Positions 28,517-38,500 of a stretch of 64,000 bases of DNA are shown piece by piece. Position numbers and translations under genes: made by a program. The notes beneath the pieces are model-generated. The model was not told the DNA's origin. It worked only from the letters and a program-made list of their open reading frames with translations, and searched no databases. Origin of the DNA: Heyndrickxia camelliae (lineage in GTDB: Bacteria; Bacillota; Bacilli; Bacillales; Bacillaceae_C); the NCBI RefSeq assembly GCF_002844575.1, contig NZ_PIQO01000014.1, forward strand, positions 59,116-123,115, in the 5' to 3' direction. Within the stretch, counting starts at the first letter, position 1; the number at the start of each line of letters is the position of its first letter.

Positions 28517-29580
28517 AGAAAAGCTTTTTCCTTTTCCTTGCTACCATTCTCATTTTAAGCGGGTGTGTACAGCAACAAATCATAGATAAGCAAAATATTG
28601 AGACTGCAACTGCTTTTGACTGGACAGAAGGAAAAATTTTAGGAACTGTCCTTTATCCAACTTATATGCCAGACAAAAGTGTATTCAATAATGTGTTACT
28701 TGCAAAATCAAAGGTTACAAGGGAAATTTTAGAAAAGCTCCAAAAGAAGTCAGATCAGCCTTTAGTAACAGGAAGTATCCAAGTCGTTTTATTCGGTGAG
28801 GACCTTGCCAAACGCGGGTTCTATGAATTAATCGACTCTTTTCAAAGGGACCCCAATATTGGTTCAAGGATCCACCTTGCAGTAGTGGATGGCAGTGCAT
28901 CTACCCTTTTAATGGGGAAATACGGAAACACTGGTAATGGCATATATATTAAAGATTTACTTGACCACAATATGAAATACCTCGATGTACCTAGGCAAAA
29001 CCTGCATTTATTTGGTGCATATCTCTATGAAAAGGGGAGAACAACCTATTTGCCAATCATTAAGCAAATAGACAATACTGAACTTGGGATTACCGGGATG
29101 GCCCTATTTAATAGAAAAAAGATGGTGGAAAAAATTCCTCCGAAAAAAATGTTTTTCTTTAAATTGCTTGTAGACCGTCATAGTGCTGGAAATCAAGCAG
29201 TGAGAATTAACAACGAAGAAGTTGTTGTAAGGAGCATTAGCTCTAGTAATAACATCAAAGTAAATACAAAAAAGCAACCTTATGAAGTCACTATCCATAT
29301 ATATATAGAAGGTATCATACGTGAATACACCGGGAAAAAGATTTCCAATACGGTAATGCGTAAATTTGAAAAAGGTTTTGAAAAAAGGATTGAAAAGGAA
29401 ACATTATCATTGTTGAAGGATTTTCAACGGCATAAAATCGACCCTGTTGGAATTGGAGAACGTACTGAAAATGTTTCGAGGCATTTCAATTGGGATAAGT
29501 GGTGGGATTCAGATTATCAGAACGTCACATTTAAAATCATCCCTAAGGTGCAAATTGTAGAAAGTGGTACTGTGGAGTAA
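28513..29580 (+). CDS. Spore germinant receptor C subunit lipoprotein (GerKC-like)
   Basis: Lipoprotein subunit of the germinant receptor, 355 residues. Signal peptide with LSGC lipobox (about residues 14-17), then a GerAC-type body ending in a domain with YTGKKISNTVMRKFEKGFEK. ATGA overlap with the B subunit. It needs diacylglyceryl modification to work, as known for the family. The operon ends at a bidirectional terminator. Confidence 0.92.
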   Translation: MKKSFFLFLATILILSGCVQQQIIDKQNIETATAFDWTEGKILGTVLYPTYMPDKSVFNNVLLAKSKVTREILEKLQKKSDQPLVTGSIQVVLFGEDLAKRGFYELIDSFQRDPNIGSRIHLAVVDGSASTLLMGKYGNTGNGIYIKDLLDHNMKYLDVPRQNLHLFGAYLYEKGRTTYLPIIKQIDNTELGITGMALFNRKKMVEKIPPKKMFFFKLLVDRHSAGNQAVRINNEEVVVRSISSSNNIKVNTKKQPYEVTIHIYIEGIIREYTGKKISNTVMRKFEKGFEKRIEKETLSLLKDFQRHKIDPVGIGERTENVSRHFNWDKWWDSDYQNVTFKIIPKVQIVESGTVE

Positions 29581-29609
29581 TGGAATAGTTATTTCATATG
29601 AATAATGAA

Positions 29610-29650
29610 CAAAAGCCTGTGGAAGATTAGCTTCTACAGGCTTTTGTTTT
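29610..29650. terminator. Bidirectional terminator between the ger operon and the RodA-like gene
   Basis: CAAAAGCCTGT and ACAGGCTTTTG form an 11-bp stem, with T-rich tracts on both sides of the hairpin. Confidence 0.9.
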
Positions 29651-30821
29651 ATATTTCCGTAGAGAACATATACTTTTTATAATGATATCTTATCGAGAAG
29701 ATTAAGCCAATAGACAGCATATTCCCCATCATCGAGCTACCTCCGTAGCTAATAAAAGGCAGCGGAATACCTGTAATTGGCAAGAGTCCAATCGTCATGC
29801 CAATGTTTTGAAAAACGTGGAAGGTAATCATGGCGATTACCCCGGAACAAATATAGGAGTAAAAATCATTTTTTGTTTCCAGGCTGGCTTTTGTTATATG
29901 GTAAATCAGCATAAAAAATAAGCTGACGACAATACTTGCTCCAATAAAACCAAATTCTTCCCCTATTACACTAAAGATAAAGTCTGTTTGGCTCTCAGGC
30001 AAATATACATCCCTGTGATTGAACCCTTTTCCTAGGGTTTCACCGGACCCAATCGCAAGGAGGGAATTAATGAGCTGATATCCCGAATCACTCTGATAGT
30101 TATACGGATCAAGCCAAGAATAAATACGCCCAAATTGATATGGTTGGACATGTAAATACTTGCTTAAAAATTGCGGGTTCCAAATTACAAAATAAATTGC
30201 AATTGCGGCAATACTTGCAAATCCTCCAAAAATCGGCAATAGTAATCTCCAAGTGATTCCTGAGGAGAAGATAATCCCCATCATAATCGCAATAAATACT
30301 AAACTAGTTCCTAAATCGGGCTGTAACATAATTAATCCTAACGGAGCCATGGTAACAATTCCGATTTTAACTAATAACCAAAAATCCGTTTTTACCGTTT
30401 TTACAATGAATTTTTGATGATGATCTGTAACAACCCGGGATAAAGCTAAAATGAAAAACACTTTCATAAACTCCGAAGGCTGCAATGTTCCCATAAAAGG
30501 AACCTTGAACCAGCTCTTTGCACCATTTATATGGGGAGCAATAGAGCTTGGTGCAATAATTAGCAGAATTAAAAGAAAAAGCCCAAATCCATAGCTATAC
30601 CATGATAATTTTTTCAACTGATCAGAGTCCAATTGAACCGTCAATATGATTAAACCGGTACCAACAATATACCAAAGTCCTTGCTTCATAACAAAGTTTC
30701 CGCTGTATTGACCAGATTTTTGTGCACTATATATGGATATGAGACTAACAAGACATAATAACATAATGGTTAATACTAGTCCGTAATCTATTTTGGATGT
30801 TTTTGTTGTTCGAGAAGTCAT
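29649..30821 (-). CDS. SEDS-family peptidoglycan glycosyltransferase, RodA/FtsW-like
   Basis: A 390-residue polytopic membrane protein with about ten segments and SEDS motifs: GAKSWFKVPFMGTLQPSEFMK, MLQPDLGTSLVF and the C-terminal PLPFISYGGSSMMGNMLSIG. SEDS proteins polymerise lipid II during elongation, division or sporulation. Length and the YSAQKSGQ-type N-terminus fit RodA better than FtsW or SpoVE, but this is by eye. Transcribed alone, convergent with the ger operon. Confidence 0.9.
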   Translation of the reverse strand: MTSRTTKTSKIDYGLVLTIMLLCLVSLISIYSAQKSGQYSGNFVMKQGLWYIVGTGLIILTVQLDSDQLKKLSWYSYGFGLFLLILLIIAPSSIAPHINGAKSWFKVPFMGTLQPSEFMKVFFILALSRVVTDHHQKFIVKTVKTDFWLLVKIGIVTMAPLGLIMLQPDLGTSLVFIAIMMGIIFSSGITWRLLLPIFGGFASIAAIAIYFVIWNPQFLSKYLHVQPYQFGRIYSWLDPYNYQSDSGYQLINSLLAIGSGETLGKGFNHRDVYLPESQTDFIFSVIGEEFGFIGASIVVSLFFMLIYHITKASLETKNDFYSYICSGVIAMITFHVFQNIGMTIGLLPITGIPLPFISYGGSSMMGNMLSIGLIFSIRYHYKKYMFSTEI

Positions 30822-31133
30822 ATATAAATTCGTCTCCTACTATTTCTTAGGGTGTATGTTCAAAACTTAACAAGTATAGTCATAATAACATTATACAGGT
30901 TCATGTCAACGATACAAAGTCACAAATTGTGGCATTGTCATGACCATTTTTATCTTAATCGCTATATAATGATAAAACCACACTTCAAGAAAGCCATACA
31001 TTATGTCATATTTCCTATTTTATAAGAAAATAGCTAATAGAAACAAATTAATTGAATGAAAATCATAGAACGAATACAATACTAATGAAAGATTAGCTAA
31101 GCTGCGAGTTGTTTATAATAAGGAGGATTTGTT

Positions 31134-31448
31134 TTGGAAGAAGTGAAAAGTCTTGAAACATTTGAGCAACTTATCTCCAGTGATGAACCTGTTATCATGA
31201 AGTTTTTCGCTGGCTGGTGTCCAGATTGTACTAGAATGAATATGTTTATTGATGATGTTATTAAGGACTATAATCAATATAAATGGTATGAAATTAATCG
31301 TGATGAATTTCCGGATCTTGCAGAAAAATATTCTGTAATGGGAATTCCAAGCCTGTTAATTTTCAAAAATGGAGAAAAATTAGCACATTTACACAGCGCT
31401 AACGCCAAATCTCCTGAACAAGTTAGAGAATTTCTGGATGCACAATAA
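31134..31448 (+). CDS. Thioredoxin-family protein, YtpP-like
   Basis: A 104-residue thioredoxin-fold protein with active site WCPDC (FFAGWCPDCTRMNMF, about residues 26-30) and cis-proline GIPSLLIFKNGEKL. Starts at TTG; AGGAGG lies 8 bases upstream. WCPDC instead of WCGPC and the short length match the YtpP group. Cytosolic, substrate unknown. A bidirectional terminator follows. Confidence 0.87.
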   Translation: MEEVKSLETFEQLISSDEPVIMKFFAGWCPDCTRMNMFIDDVIKDYNQYKWYEINRDEFPDLAEKYSVMGIPSLLIFKNGEKLAHLHSANAKSPEQVREFLDAQ

Positions 31449-31492
31449 ATACCTGCCTTAATAGGAAAAATTTAAGTAAACATACTCATAAT

Positions 31493-31523
31493 AAAGCGGC
31501 CAGAAGAGTTTCTGACCGCTTTT
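31493..31523. terminator. Bidirectional terminator
   Basis: AAAGCGG-CAGAA...TTTCTG-CCGCTTT with one mismatch, serving the thioredoxin gene (+) and the coat gene (-). Confidence 0.85.
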
Positions 31524-31527
31524 CTTC

Positions 31528-32001
31528 TTAATATTTCATTATTAATGCATTTTGAACAGTTTGAGCATCTTTTTCTAATAATTTCTGCAAATTAAAGGAA
31601 GGATACAGTCCATTCTTATTCATATAGTCGAAAATTTTCGTATACCAACTAATAACAATATTTAAATGGCGTTGAAACACAGAGCGTAATTCAGATGAAG
31701 TTGTTTCGGTTATGGCGTTTGCATATATTTTAATTGTTGCTTTTGCTGCACCTAATAGATCCCCTGCAAAAAAGCTTTGCTCATTTTTGCGCCTGCTATA
31801 TTCATTAGGAATATTGTCCACATAAGGCAATAAATCCTTTAAATTTTTTTCCACCAATTTTATGGAATAAAGGTATAAATCATGGAGTTCATGATTTATA
31901 ACTTTTCTAACAGACATTTTTAATTGAATTAAGCAGTTCGCCTGGAATGTTAATAATTCATGGAGTTCCAATGATTCATGCCATGCTAACTGATGATTCA
32001 T
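31528..32001 (-). CDS. CotF-family spore coat protein
   Basis: A 157-residue all-helical protein. Its start, MNHQLAWHESLELHELLTFQ, and the pattern of two helix pairs match Coat_F proteins, which often begin with HLAWHETLELHEL. Probably in the spore coat. AAGGAG precedes the ATG. Separate from the coat genes at 15.4-16.1 kb. Confidence 0.85.
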   Translation of the reverse strand: MNHQLAWHESLELHELLTFQANCLIQLKMSVRKVINHELHDLYLYSIKLVEKNLKDLLPYVDNIPNEYSRRKNEQSFFAGDLLGAAKATIKIYANAITETTSSELRSVFQRHLNIVISWYTKIFDYMNKNGLYPSFNLQKLLEKDAQTVQNALIMKY

Positions 32002-32052
32002 ACTTGTTTTCTCCTTATTTGTATTTCTCCATATCTTATGAACGTATAGGCT

Positions 32053-32090
32053 TTTTTGTTAGTCTTCCAAACAACTTTGGGCTCCTTTAG
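32053..32090 (+). repeat. Lone degenerate copy of a 52-bp array-1 unit
   Basis: TAGTCTTCCAAACAACTTTG followed by GGCTCCTTT closely parallels GTCTTTCCAACAACTTCGGGCTCTTT (in two parts) from array 1 at 16149-16600. It sits at the end of the PLD-like gene. Confidence 0.6.
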
Positions 32091-33514
32091 TAGGTTGTTA
32101 ATTGCAATAATTCCTGCAGTCGGTATACTCCCCTTTCAAGAAAGACCCACTTATCTTTTTCTTTGTTGTATGGATAAGTAAAAAGACCATTTTGATTCAG
32201 CCAAATACGTTTAAAATACGAATCCACTTGTTCCACGATAGCAGAATCATTGGGGGCAACAACCAAAACATCGGTTTCCAAATTATAATCTGCCAAATTT
32301 CGAAAAGTTAAATTACTAGAACCATTGATGATAATGGAAATGTCTCTTTTCTGTATGAATATTAACTTCGGATGAAATTGTTCCCCAAGCGTTTTATACC
32401 ACCGAATGTGGATGAATCCATTTCCCTTTTTTATAAGTTCCTGGGCCACAGGATGATTGGGTAAACCATGTTTACGATGGCCGAATGCATTATTGTTTGG
32501 GTCCAAAATCAAATTGATGTTTACTCCTCTATTAGCAGCTTCTATCAGTGTGTGAATTATGGTCCTGTCAGCAATATAAAACATTGCCATCCATATTTCG
32601 TCACCTTTTTTTGTTTTGGCTAATTCTGATTGGATATGTTTATACACTTTTCCTTCTGTAAGCAATTGAGCCTGAATGTTGCCGTTTCGCCCCTCTTTAG
32701 AATCAAACGCAGGAACTTTTAAACGATCAGACAAATGAATGGCAGCTTGTTCAGAGAAAAGTACATCTTGAATAATGGGTCCTTTTATTTCAAATGCAGT
32801 ATTGTTAAAATTTGCACTCGCATCATGTGAAGGGTTACCTGAAAAAATAATAGCGGAGTTTTCTGTTGCAAATATTTTGCGGTGATTTGCTTTGATATTT
32901 AATAGCTTCAAATAAGAACGAATGGTCATTTTCGGTGCATTATCCGCTAATGCATTTGGCAACCAGCCCTTTTCAGAAAGTCCAAAACCTTTTATAAACA
33001 TTCTCCATAATCCAGAATATAAAGGTGTAGAATCACGTAACCTATCTATATTTGTTATGATGACATCTATGCCATTCTTCTTAAGATTTTCAAACTCCTT
33101 TAATTTATAAGAACCGTAGGAAGTATTTATTTCATCAGAAATGACAATGATTCGAATGTTGGGATTATGCTTTTTCTTTTCTATTAATCTTTTCACTAAT
33201 GTCTCACTTACTTTCGGAAAATTAAGCCCTTTATTTTGATAGCCATTAAAAAGAAAAAAATCAAGCACAATAAATTCATTCGCCTCATCTATTGCCTGAA
33301 CCAGACGAGGAAAAATAGACTTTTCTATTTTCTTGCCATTTTGCTCATAATAGGTTAAATCCGTTAAGAAGGAGATATCCTTATCATTTATAATATGCTT
33401 TTTTCCTTCAAAAGAGATACCTGGAGGAAGAGGTTTATATGCATGATATATTATAGTTCCAATATAAATAATAAGGAAGAGTAGCATAAGGAAGAGAAAG
33501 ATCTTTCTTTTCAT
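32087..33514 (-). CDS. Phospholipase D-like protein
   Basis: A 475-residue protein with an N-terminal membrane anchor (about 4-24) and two PLD-type repeats: NHRKIFATENSAIIFSGNPS near residue 210 and FHPKLIFIQKRDISIIINGS near 385. Both keep H.K and the following G/N/S residues, but the usual Asp of HxKxxxxD is Glu in the first and Gln in the second repeat. It could be a cardiolipin synthase-like or nuclease-like enzyme outside the membrane, or a variant with altered activity. No operon partner. Confidence 0.85.
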   Translation of the reverse strand: MKRKIFLFLMLLFLIIYIGTIIYHAYKPLPPGISFEGKKHIINDKDISFLTDLTYYEQNGKKIEKSIFPRLVQAIDEANEFIVLDFFLFNGYQNKGLNFPKVSETLVKRLIEKKKHNPNIRIIVISDEINTSYGSYKLKEFENLKKNGIDVIITNIDRLRDSTPLYSGLWRMFIKGFGLSEKGWLPNALADNAPKMTIRSYLKLLNIKANHRKIFATENSAIIFSGNPSHDASANFNNTAFEIKGPIIQDVLFSEQAAIHLSDRLKVPAFDSKEGRNGNIQAQLLTEGKVYKHIQSELAKTKKGDEIWMAMFYIADRTIIHTLIEAANRGVNINLILDPNNNAFGHRKHGLPNHPVAQELIKKGNGFIHIRWYKTLGEQFHPKLIFIQKRDISIIINGSSNLTFRNLADYNLETDVLVVAPNDSAIVEQVDSYFKRIWLNQNGLFTYPYNKEKDKWVFLERGVYRLQELLQLTTY

Positions 33515-33585
33515 CCTGATAAAAACCCCCTACCTTGTATAGATTGGTTTATATTGCCCAAATTTAAAATAGATTAACCAGATAT

Positions 33586-33611
33586 GTGTAATTTGCTTTA
33601 CTTTTGGGTAA
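33586..33611 (+). promoter_or_regulatory. Candidate sigma-B promoter
   Basis: GTGTAA, 14 bases, GGGTAA resembles the general-stress sigma-B pattern GTTTAA-12/14-GGGTAT, 30 bases before the small membrane protein gene. Confidence 0.45.
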
Positions 33612-33640
33612 TGTAACCATAAAAGAAAGGAGTGTTTGTC

Positions 33641-33787
33641 ATGTTATGGACCATTATCATTATTTTAATTATCTTATGGATTCTAGGATTAATCGGCCAT
33701 ATAGCAGGGGGATTTATCCATTTGCTGCTAATTATTGCAGTAATATTATTAGTGATTAAATTAATTAGAGGAGCAAAAAATAGGTAG
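33641..33787 (+). CDS. lmo0937-family small membrane protein
   Basis: A 48-residue, almost entirely hydrophobic protein (MLWTIIIILIILWILGLIGH... ending KLIRGAKNR) with two membrane segments separated by a GHIAGGFIH turn. This pattern is the lmo0937/DUF5670 family. GAAAGGAGTG precedes the ATG and a terminator follows at once. A stress role is suggested by the sigma-B-like promoter; the molecular function is unknown. Confidence 0.88.
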   Translation: MLWTIIIILIILWILGLIGHIAGGFIHLLLIIAVILLVIKLIRGAKNR

Positions 33788-33817
33788 AAAAAAAGCCGTG
33801 TGAAAGACGGCTTTTTT
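33788..33817. terminator. Bidirectional terminator
   Basis: AAAAAAGCCGT, 7-base loop, ACGGCTTTTTT; serves the small membrane protein gene (+) and tetR (-). Confidence 0.92.
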
Positions 33818-33824
33818 ATTGTAA

Positions 33825-34700
33825 TTATAAAAGTTCAATACTTAAAATTTCAGCTATTTCCTTCCGAAAAGGATCCAGTTCCTTAATAGTTTTAAAATTT
33901 GTAAGCATTCCTTGAAAAATATATTTTTTAACATCCTGCTTGTTGTTTTCTTCTATCAAATATTCGATGACGTTGTATAACTCTTCTTTTCTGTCTTGAG
34001 GGATTCCTAATGATTCCAAGGTTTCTTTCATCGCTATTAAATTGGATAATATCTTTTGTTGATTGGTGAGAAGACCATTCATGTATTCTTTAAATTGAGC
34101 TTTTGTTAATAGCGGTTCCAGTTTACTCCTCTTGATTCCTTCTACAACATCATCTATTCGTTCCAGCAAATAGTAGGATATCTGCTCAGGTTCCAGCTCA
34201 ATCCCGTCAAATACAGTGATTTTCATATACGCGTTCCGTATCCCAAAACAAATTAATACCAAATCATTCACCGATGATTGGATGGATTCACCATAACATG
34301 CAAGCAGAAGGGTCTCTTCTTTTTCAAGCATGTTTACTGTATGTGCCTTTATAAGTTTTTGTAACTCTTCGTTTACCGATTGATTTTGTTCACGGAAATA
34401 CATAACGATAAAATCTCTATGCTTCATAAAATATTGGAATTGAAGCTGAATTCTTTTTCTGATTTTTTCCTTTGGATCTATATTTAACGCATCAATTTCG
34501 GAAATCTTCTTATTTAATTTGTCATGGTAATATCTAAATATATCAACTAAAAGCTCCTCTTTTGAGGAAAAATAGTTGTAAAACGCCCCTTTTGATATTC
34601 CATAATTGCTGACAATATCTTGAACTGATGTAGATTGAAAACCTTTCTCAGCAAATAATTTAATAGCGGTTTTGATAAGTTCCTTCCGTTTTTGCTTCAT
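33825..34700 (-). CDS. TetR/AcrR-family regulator of the RND pump (YerO-like)
   Basis: A 291-residue repressor with an N-terminal TetR helix-turn-helix (KELIKTAIKLFAEKGFQSTS, VQDIVSNYGISKGAFYNYF). The start at 34700 is the second of two ATGs, 6 bases after GAGGGG. It follows the alarmone synthetase gene on the same strand and is divergent from the SwrC-type pump. It most likely represses the pump, and itself, through palindromes in the 35.5-kb intergenic region; the inducer is unknown. Confidence 0.9.
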   Translation of the reverse strand: MKQKRKELIKTAIKLFAEKGFQSTSVQDIVSNYGISKGAFYNYFSSKEELLVDIFRYYHDKLNKKISEIDALNIDPKEKIRKRIQLQFQYFMKHRDFIVMYFREQNQSVNEELQKLIKAHTVNMLEKEETLLLACYGESIQSSVNDLVLICFGIRNAYMKITVFDGIELEPEQISYYLLERIDDVVEGIKRSKLEPLLTKAQFKEYMNGLLTNQQKILSNLIAMKETLESLGIPQDRKEELYNVIEYLIEENNKQDVKKYIFQGMLTNFKTIKELDPFRKEIAEILSIELL

Positions 34701-34776
34701 CATGGTCCCCTCTTTTAATGTCACCGAGAGAAGAATTGCATCCTCTCGATTCCCGTAACCTTATTTGTTCCCTCAA

Positions 34777-35415
34777 CTATAATGGTAAAAATATAGAATC
34801 TCTTATAGCATCAATGGCATTAACTTCATCACGTATACCCTTCATTTTTTCATCCAGCATCCTTACACTGTCTGCAGCCTCTTTCAGTTCATCCTTCAAA
34901 TATTGGGGAATATCCCGATTATATTTATAGAAGATCTTATGTTCAAGGCTTGCCCAAAAATCCATAGCTAAAGTTCTTAACTGAATTTCTGCATTTACAT
35001 GCTCCACCCTATGTGTTAACTGGACCGGTATTTGGACAATTATATGAAGGCTTTGATAGCCATTTGGTTTTGGATTATGTATATAATCCTTCACTTCTAT
35101 TACCTTAAGATCTTTTCTTTTTAAAAACAGGTTATAAATTTCATAAATATCGGAAACAAAGGAACAGACGATTCTCACGCCTACTATATCAAAAAGATAC
35201 TTCTTTGCATTTTCCAACGTAGGTTCGATTTTTTTTCTCTTTAGCTTATCCAGCATGCTCGACGGTGTTTTAATCCTTGTTTTAATATGCTCGATTGAAT
35301 TATTTTCTCCCATTAAAAAAGCTTCTTCGACCATTATATTAATTTTCGTCTTTAAATCATCTAATCCAAATTTATATGGCAAGAAAAACTCTTTCCATTG
35401 ATTTGTGTCGTACAT
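34777..35415 (-). CDS. Small alarmone synthetase, RelP/YwaC-like
   Basis: A 212-residue (p)ppGpp synthetase without hydrolase or regulatory domains. Motifs of the RelA/SpoT synthetase fold are visible: IKTRIKTPSSMLDKLKRKKI, DIVGVRIVCSFVSDIYEIYN, KPNGYQSLHIIVQIPVQLT and AEIQLRTLAMDFWASLEHKI. These match the RelP/SasA (YwaC) group better than RelQ. It is the first gene of a pair with tetR, 76 bases before it, and starts 121 bases from the divergent pump frame. Confidence 0.92.
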   Translation of the reverse strand: MYDTNQWKEFFLPYKFGLDDLKTKINIMVEEAFLMGENNSIEHIKTRIKTPSSMLDKLKRKKIEPTLENAKKYLFDIVGVRIVCSFVSDIYEIYNLFLKRKDLKVIEVKDYIHNPKPNGYQSLHIIVQIPVQLTHRVEHVNAEIQLRTLAMDFWASLEHKIFYKYNRDIPQYLKDELKEAADSVRMLDEKMKGIRDEVNAIDAIRDSIFLPL

Positions 35416-35477
35416 ATATATTCTCCTTTAACTTCTCCCTTTATTGGATGAAAGTTGCAATTTAACAGAACTTTCAC

Positions 35478-35506
35478 TTGCTAATGTATGACCAGTCATT
35501 TATATT
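35478..35506 (+). promoter_or_regulatory. Promoter of the SwrC-type pump with embedded operator
   Basis: TTGCTA, 17 bases, TATATT. The spacer holds the palindrome-like ATGACCAGTCAT (35488-35499). Confidence 0.6.
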
Positions 35507-35517
35507 ATAAATTGACA

Positions 35518-35531
35518 TGACCAGTCGGTCA
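35518..35531. promoter_or_regulatory. Second TetR-type operator
   Basis: TGACCAGTCGGTCA has 5-bp inverted arms and repeats the GACCAGTC core found in the promoter spacer 30 bases upstream. It covers the expected start of the pump transcript. Both sites are candidates for the adjacent TetR. Confidence 0.65.
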
Positions 35532-35554
35532 ACCTTGTGAAGGAGCGATATAAC

Positions 35555-38500
35555 TTGAATCAAATCATAAACTTTTGTATGAAAAATAAGTTTGCAGTTT
35601 GGTTGATAACGATTATTGTCGTCGTGGCAGGCTTGTATTCTGGCTTAAAGATGAAGCTGGAAACTATACCAAATATAACAGCACCTGTAATTATGGTTTC
35701 AACGGTTTATCCAGGTGCAACGCCAGATGATATTGCTGAAAAAGTAACGAAGCCAATCGAACAAAGAATCAAAAACTTATCTGGGGTAGATGTTGTCACT
35801 TCTACATCTTCGCAAAATGTTTCGTCTATACAAATCCAATACCAATATTCAAAAGATATGGACAAGGCGGAATCAGAGATAAAAGACGCTATTTCTGAAG
35901 TGGCTTTACCCGATAAGGTCCAATCACCTAAGGTTTCGAAATTCAATATTAACGAGTTTCCTATCCTTTCGCTTAGTATTACTAATAATAAACAATCACT
36001 TGAAGAGTTAACCAAAACAGTGGAAGATGATATTATTCCTTCATTGGAAGGAATTGAGGGTGTTTCCCAGGTTCAGGCATCAGGTCAATATGAAAAAGAA
36101 GTTGATATCACATTTGATCAGAAAAAACTTGCAAAGTATGGACTTACGGAGGATGTTGTCAAGCAGCTTATTCAAGGATCTGATGTTTCTGTACCGCTTG
36201 GTTTAATCACTTTCGATGATAAAGAAAAATCTGTAGTGGTAGATGGAAATATTCATACGATGGAAGATTTGAAAAATCTTAAAATCCCATACACACCACA
36301 AGTACCGATGGGAAATCAGTCCACTTTAAATGCTCAGGGGCAGACCGTTGCCAATGCTGGCCAATCCTCTTCTTCAGTTGTTACAGCACCAGCAATTCCA
36401 ACTGTGAAACTGGCAGATATTGCGGATGTGAAGATTGTTGGGAAGCATGAATCTATTTCCAAAACGAATGGTGCAGAATCCATCGGTGTTCAAATATCAA
36501 AATCAACCGATGCCAACACGGTTGATGTGGCAGATAATGTAACAAAGAAAATCAATGAGTTAAAAAAGAATCACGCTGGTTTGAAAGTCGTGAAAATGTT
36601 TGATCAGGCAACACCAATTAAAGATTCTGTCAGCACGATGCTAAACAAAGCGATTATCGGTGCATTATTTGCAGTAATTATTATTTTGTTATTCTTAAGG
36701 GATTACCGATCCACTATTATTTCGGTTATTTCTATTCCATTATCCCTTATCATTGCTGTTTTGATTTTAAAACAAATGGATATCTCTTTAAATATCATGA
36801 CACTTGGAGCAATGACCGTTGCGATTGGACGCGTCGTCGATGACTCCATCGTTGTTATTGAAAATATTTACCGAAGAATGTCGTTAACAACAGAAAAACT
36901 AAAAGGTAAAGATTTAATTAGAGAAGCAACCAAAGAAATGTTTAGGCCAATTATGTCCTCTACCATTGTCACCATAGCTGTATTTTTACCGCTTGGCCTT
37001 GTTTCTGGTATGGTTGGGGAGTTGTTCTTACCATTTGCCTTAACCATTGTATTTGCTTTACTTGCCTCTTTGCTAGTAGCCATTACGGTCGTTCCAATGT
37101 TCGCAAACTCCTTATTTAAGAACGGCATTAAGAAACAGCATACAGCCGAAAAAGAACATGGCAAGATAGCCTCCTTTTATAAAAAAATATTGAATTGGTC
37201 TTTAGATCATAAGTTGATTACATTTGGACTCGCTATTTTGATTTTCATCGGAAGCTTATTACTCATCCCAGCTATTGGGGTAAGCTTTATTCCATCCGAT
37301 GAACAAAAAATGGTAATGGCAACATATAAGCCAGATCCCGGCCAAACAAGAAGTGATGTCGAAAAAATAACAAATAAAGCCGAGAAATACTTTGAAAATC
37401 GTACTGGAGTCAAAAATATTCAATACTCCGTTGGCGGAGAAAATCCAATGAATCCTGGAGAAAATAATTCTGCATTATTTTATGTAGAATATGATAAAGA
37501 TGCGAAAAACTTTGATAAAGAACCTGAAAAGGTCATCAAAGATCTGCAAACTATGTCAAATAAGGGTGAATGGAAATCACAAGATTTCGGTTCTACAGGA
37601 AGCAGTAATTCTTTAGAGCTGCTTGTATACGGGGATACCTTAGAACAAATACAGCCTGTGATTCAACATATTGAAGACATTATGAAACAGAATCACTCTT
37701 TAAAAAATGTTAGCTCCAGTTTATCAAAATCCTACCAACAATATACACTGGTAGCGAATCAAAGCAAGCTTGCAGGATATGGATTGACTGCTGGCCAAAT
37801 TGGAATGGAATTAAACCGTGTTGGAGATAATCCTGTCTTAACTACAATTAAGAAAGATGGAAAAGATTTAAATGTTTATGTAACAGTCGATCAAAAATCC
37901 TACAAAAATGTAGATGATCTCACAAATACAAAAGTTAAATCTTCGCTTGGCACTGATGTTGCTTTAAAAGATGTTATGAAAGTACAAACTGGTGAATCTC
38001 CGAACTCTGTCTCTAGAAGGGATGGAAGAATTTATGCCAGTGTGAGTGGGGTCATAAAAGAAAAAGATGTTTCCAAAGTTTCACAAGATGTAAAGAAAAA
38101 AGTAGATAAAATCAAGCTTCCAAGTAATGTTGAAGTGTCTATGGGTGGTGTAACGGAGGATATTAACGAATCCTTCTCTCAATTAGGACTTGCAATGCTT
38201 GCCGCGATTGCAATTGTATATTTAGTTCTAGTTATCACATTTGGTGGAGCACTTGCACCATTTGCTATCCTTTTCTCCCTTCCTTTCACTATTATCGGGG
38301 GATTACTGGCATTACTCATTACAGGAGAGACTCTAAGTATTTCTTCCATGATAGGTGCTCTAATGCTTATCGGTATCGTAGTTACAAACGCAATTGTATT
38401 AATTGACCGTGTGATTCATAAGCAACAAGAGGGACTATCTACACGTGAGGCACTGTTAGAAGCTGGGGCTACACGGATTCGTCCTATATTGATGACAGCA

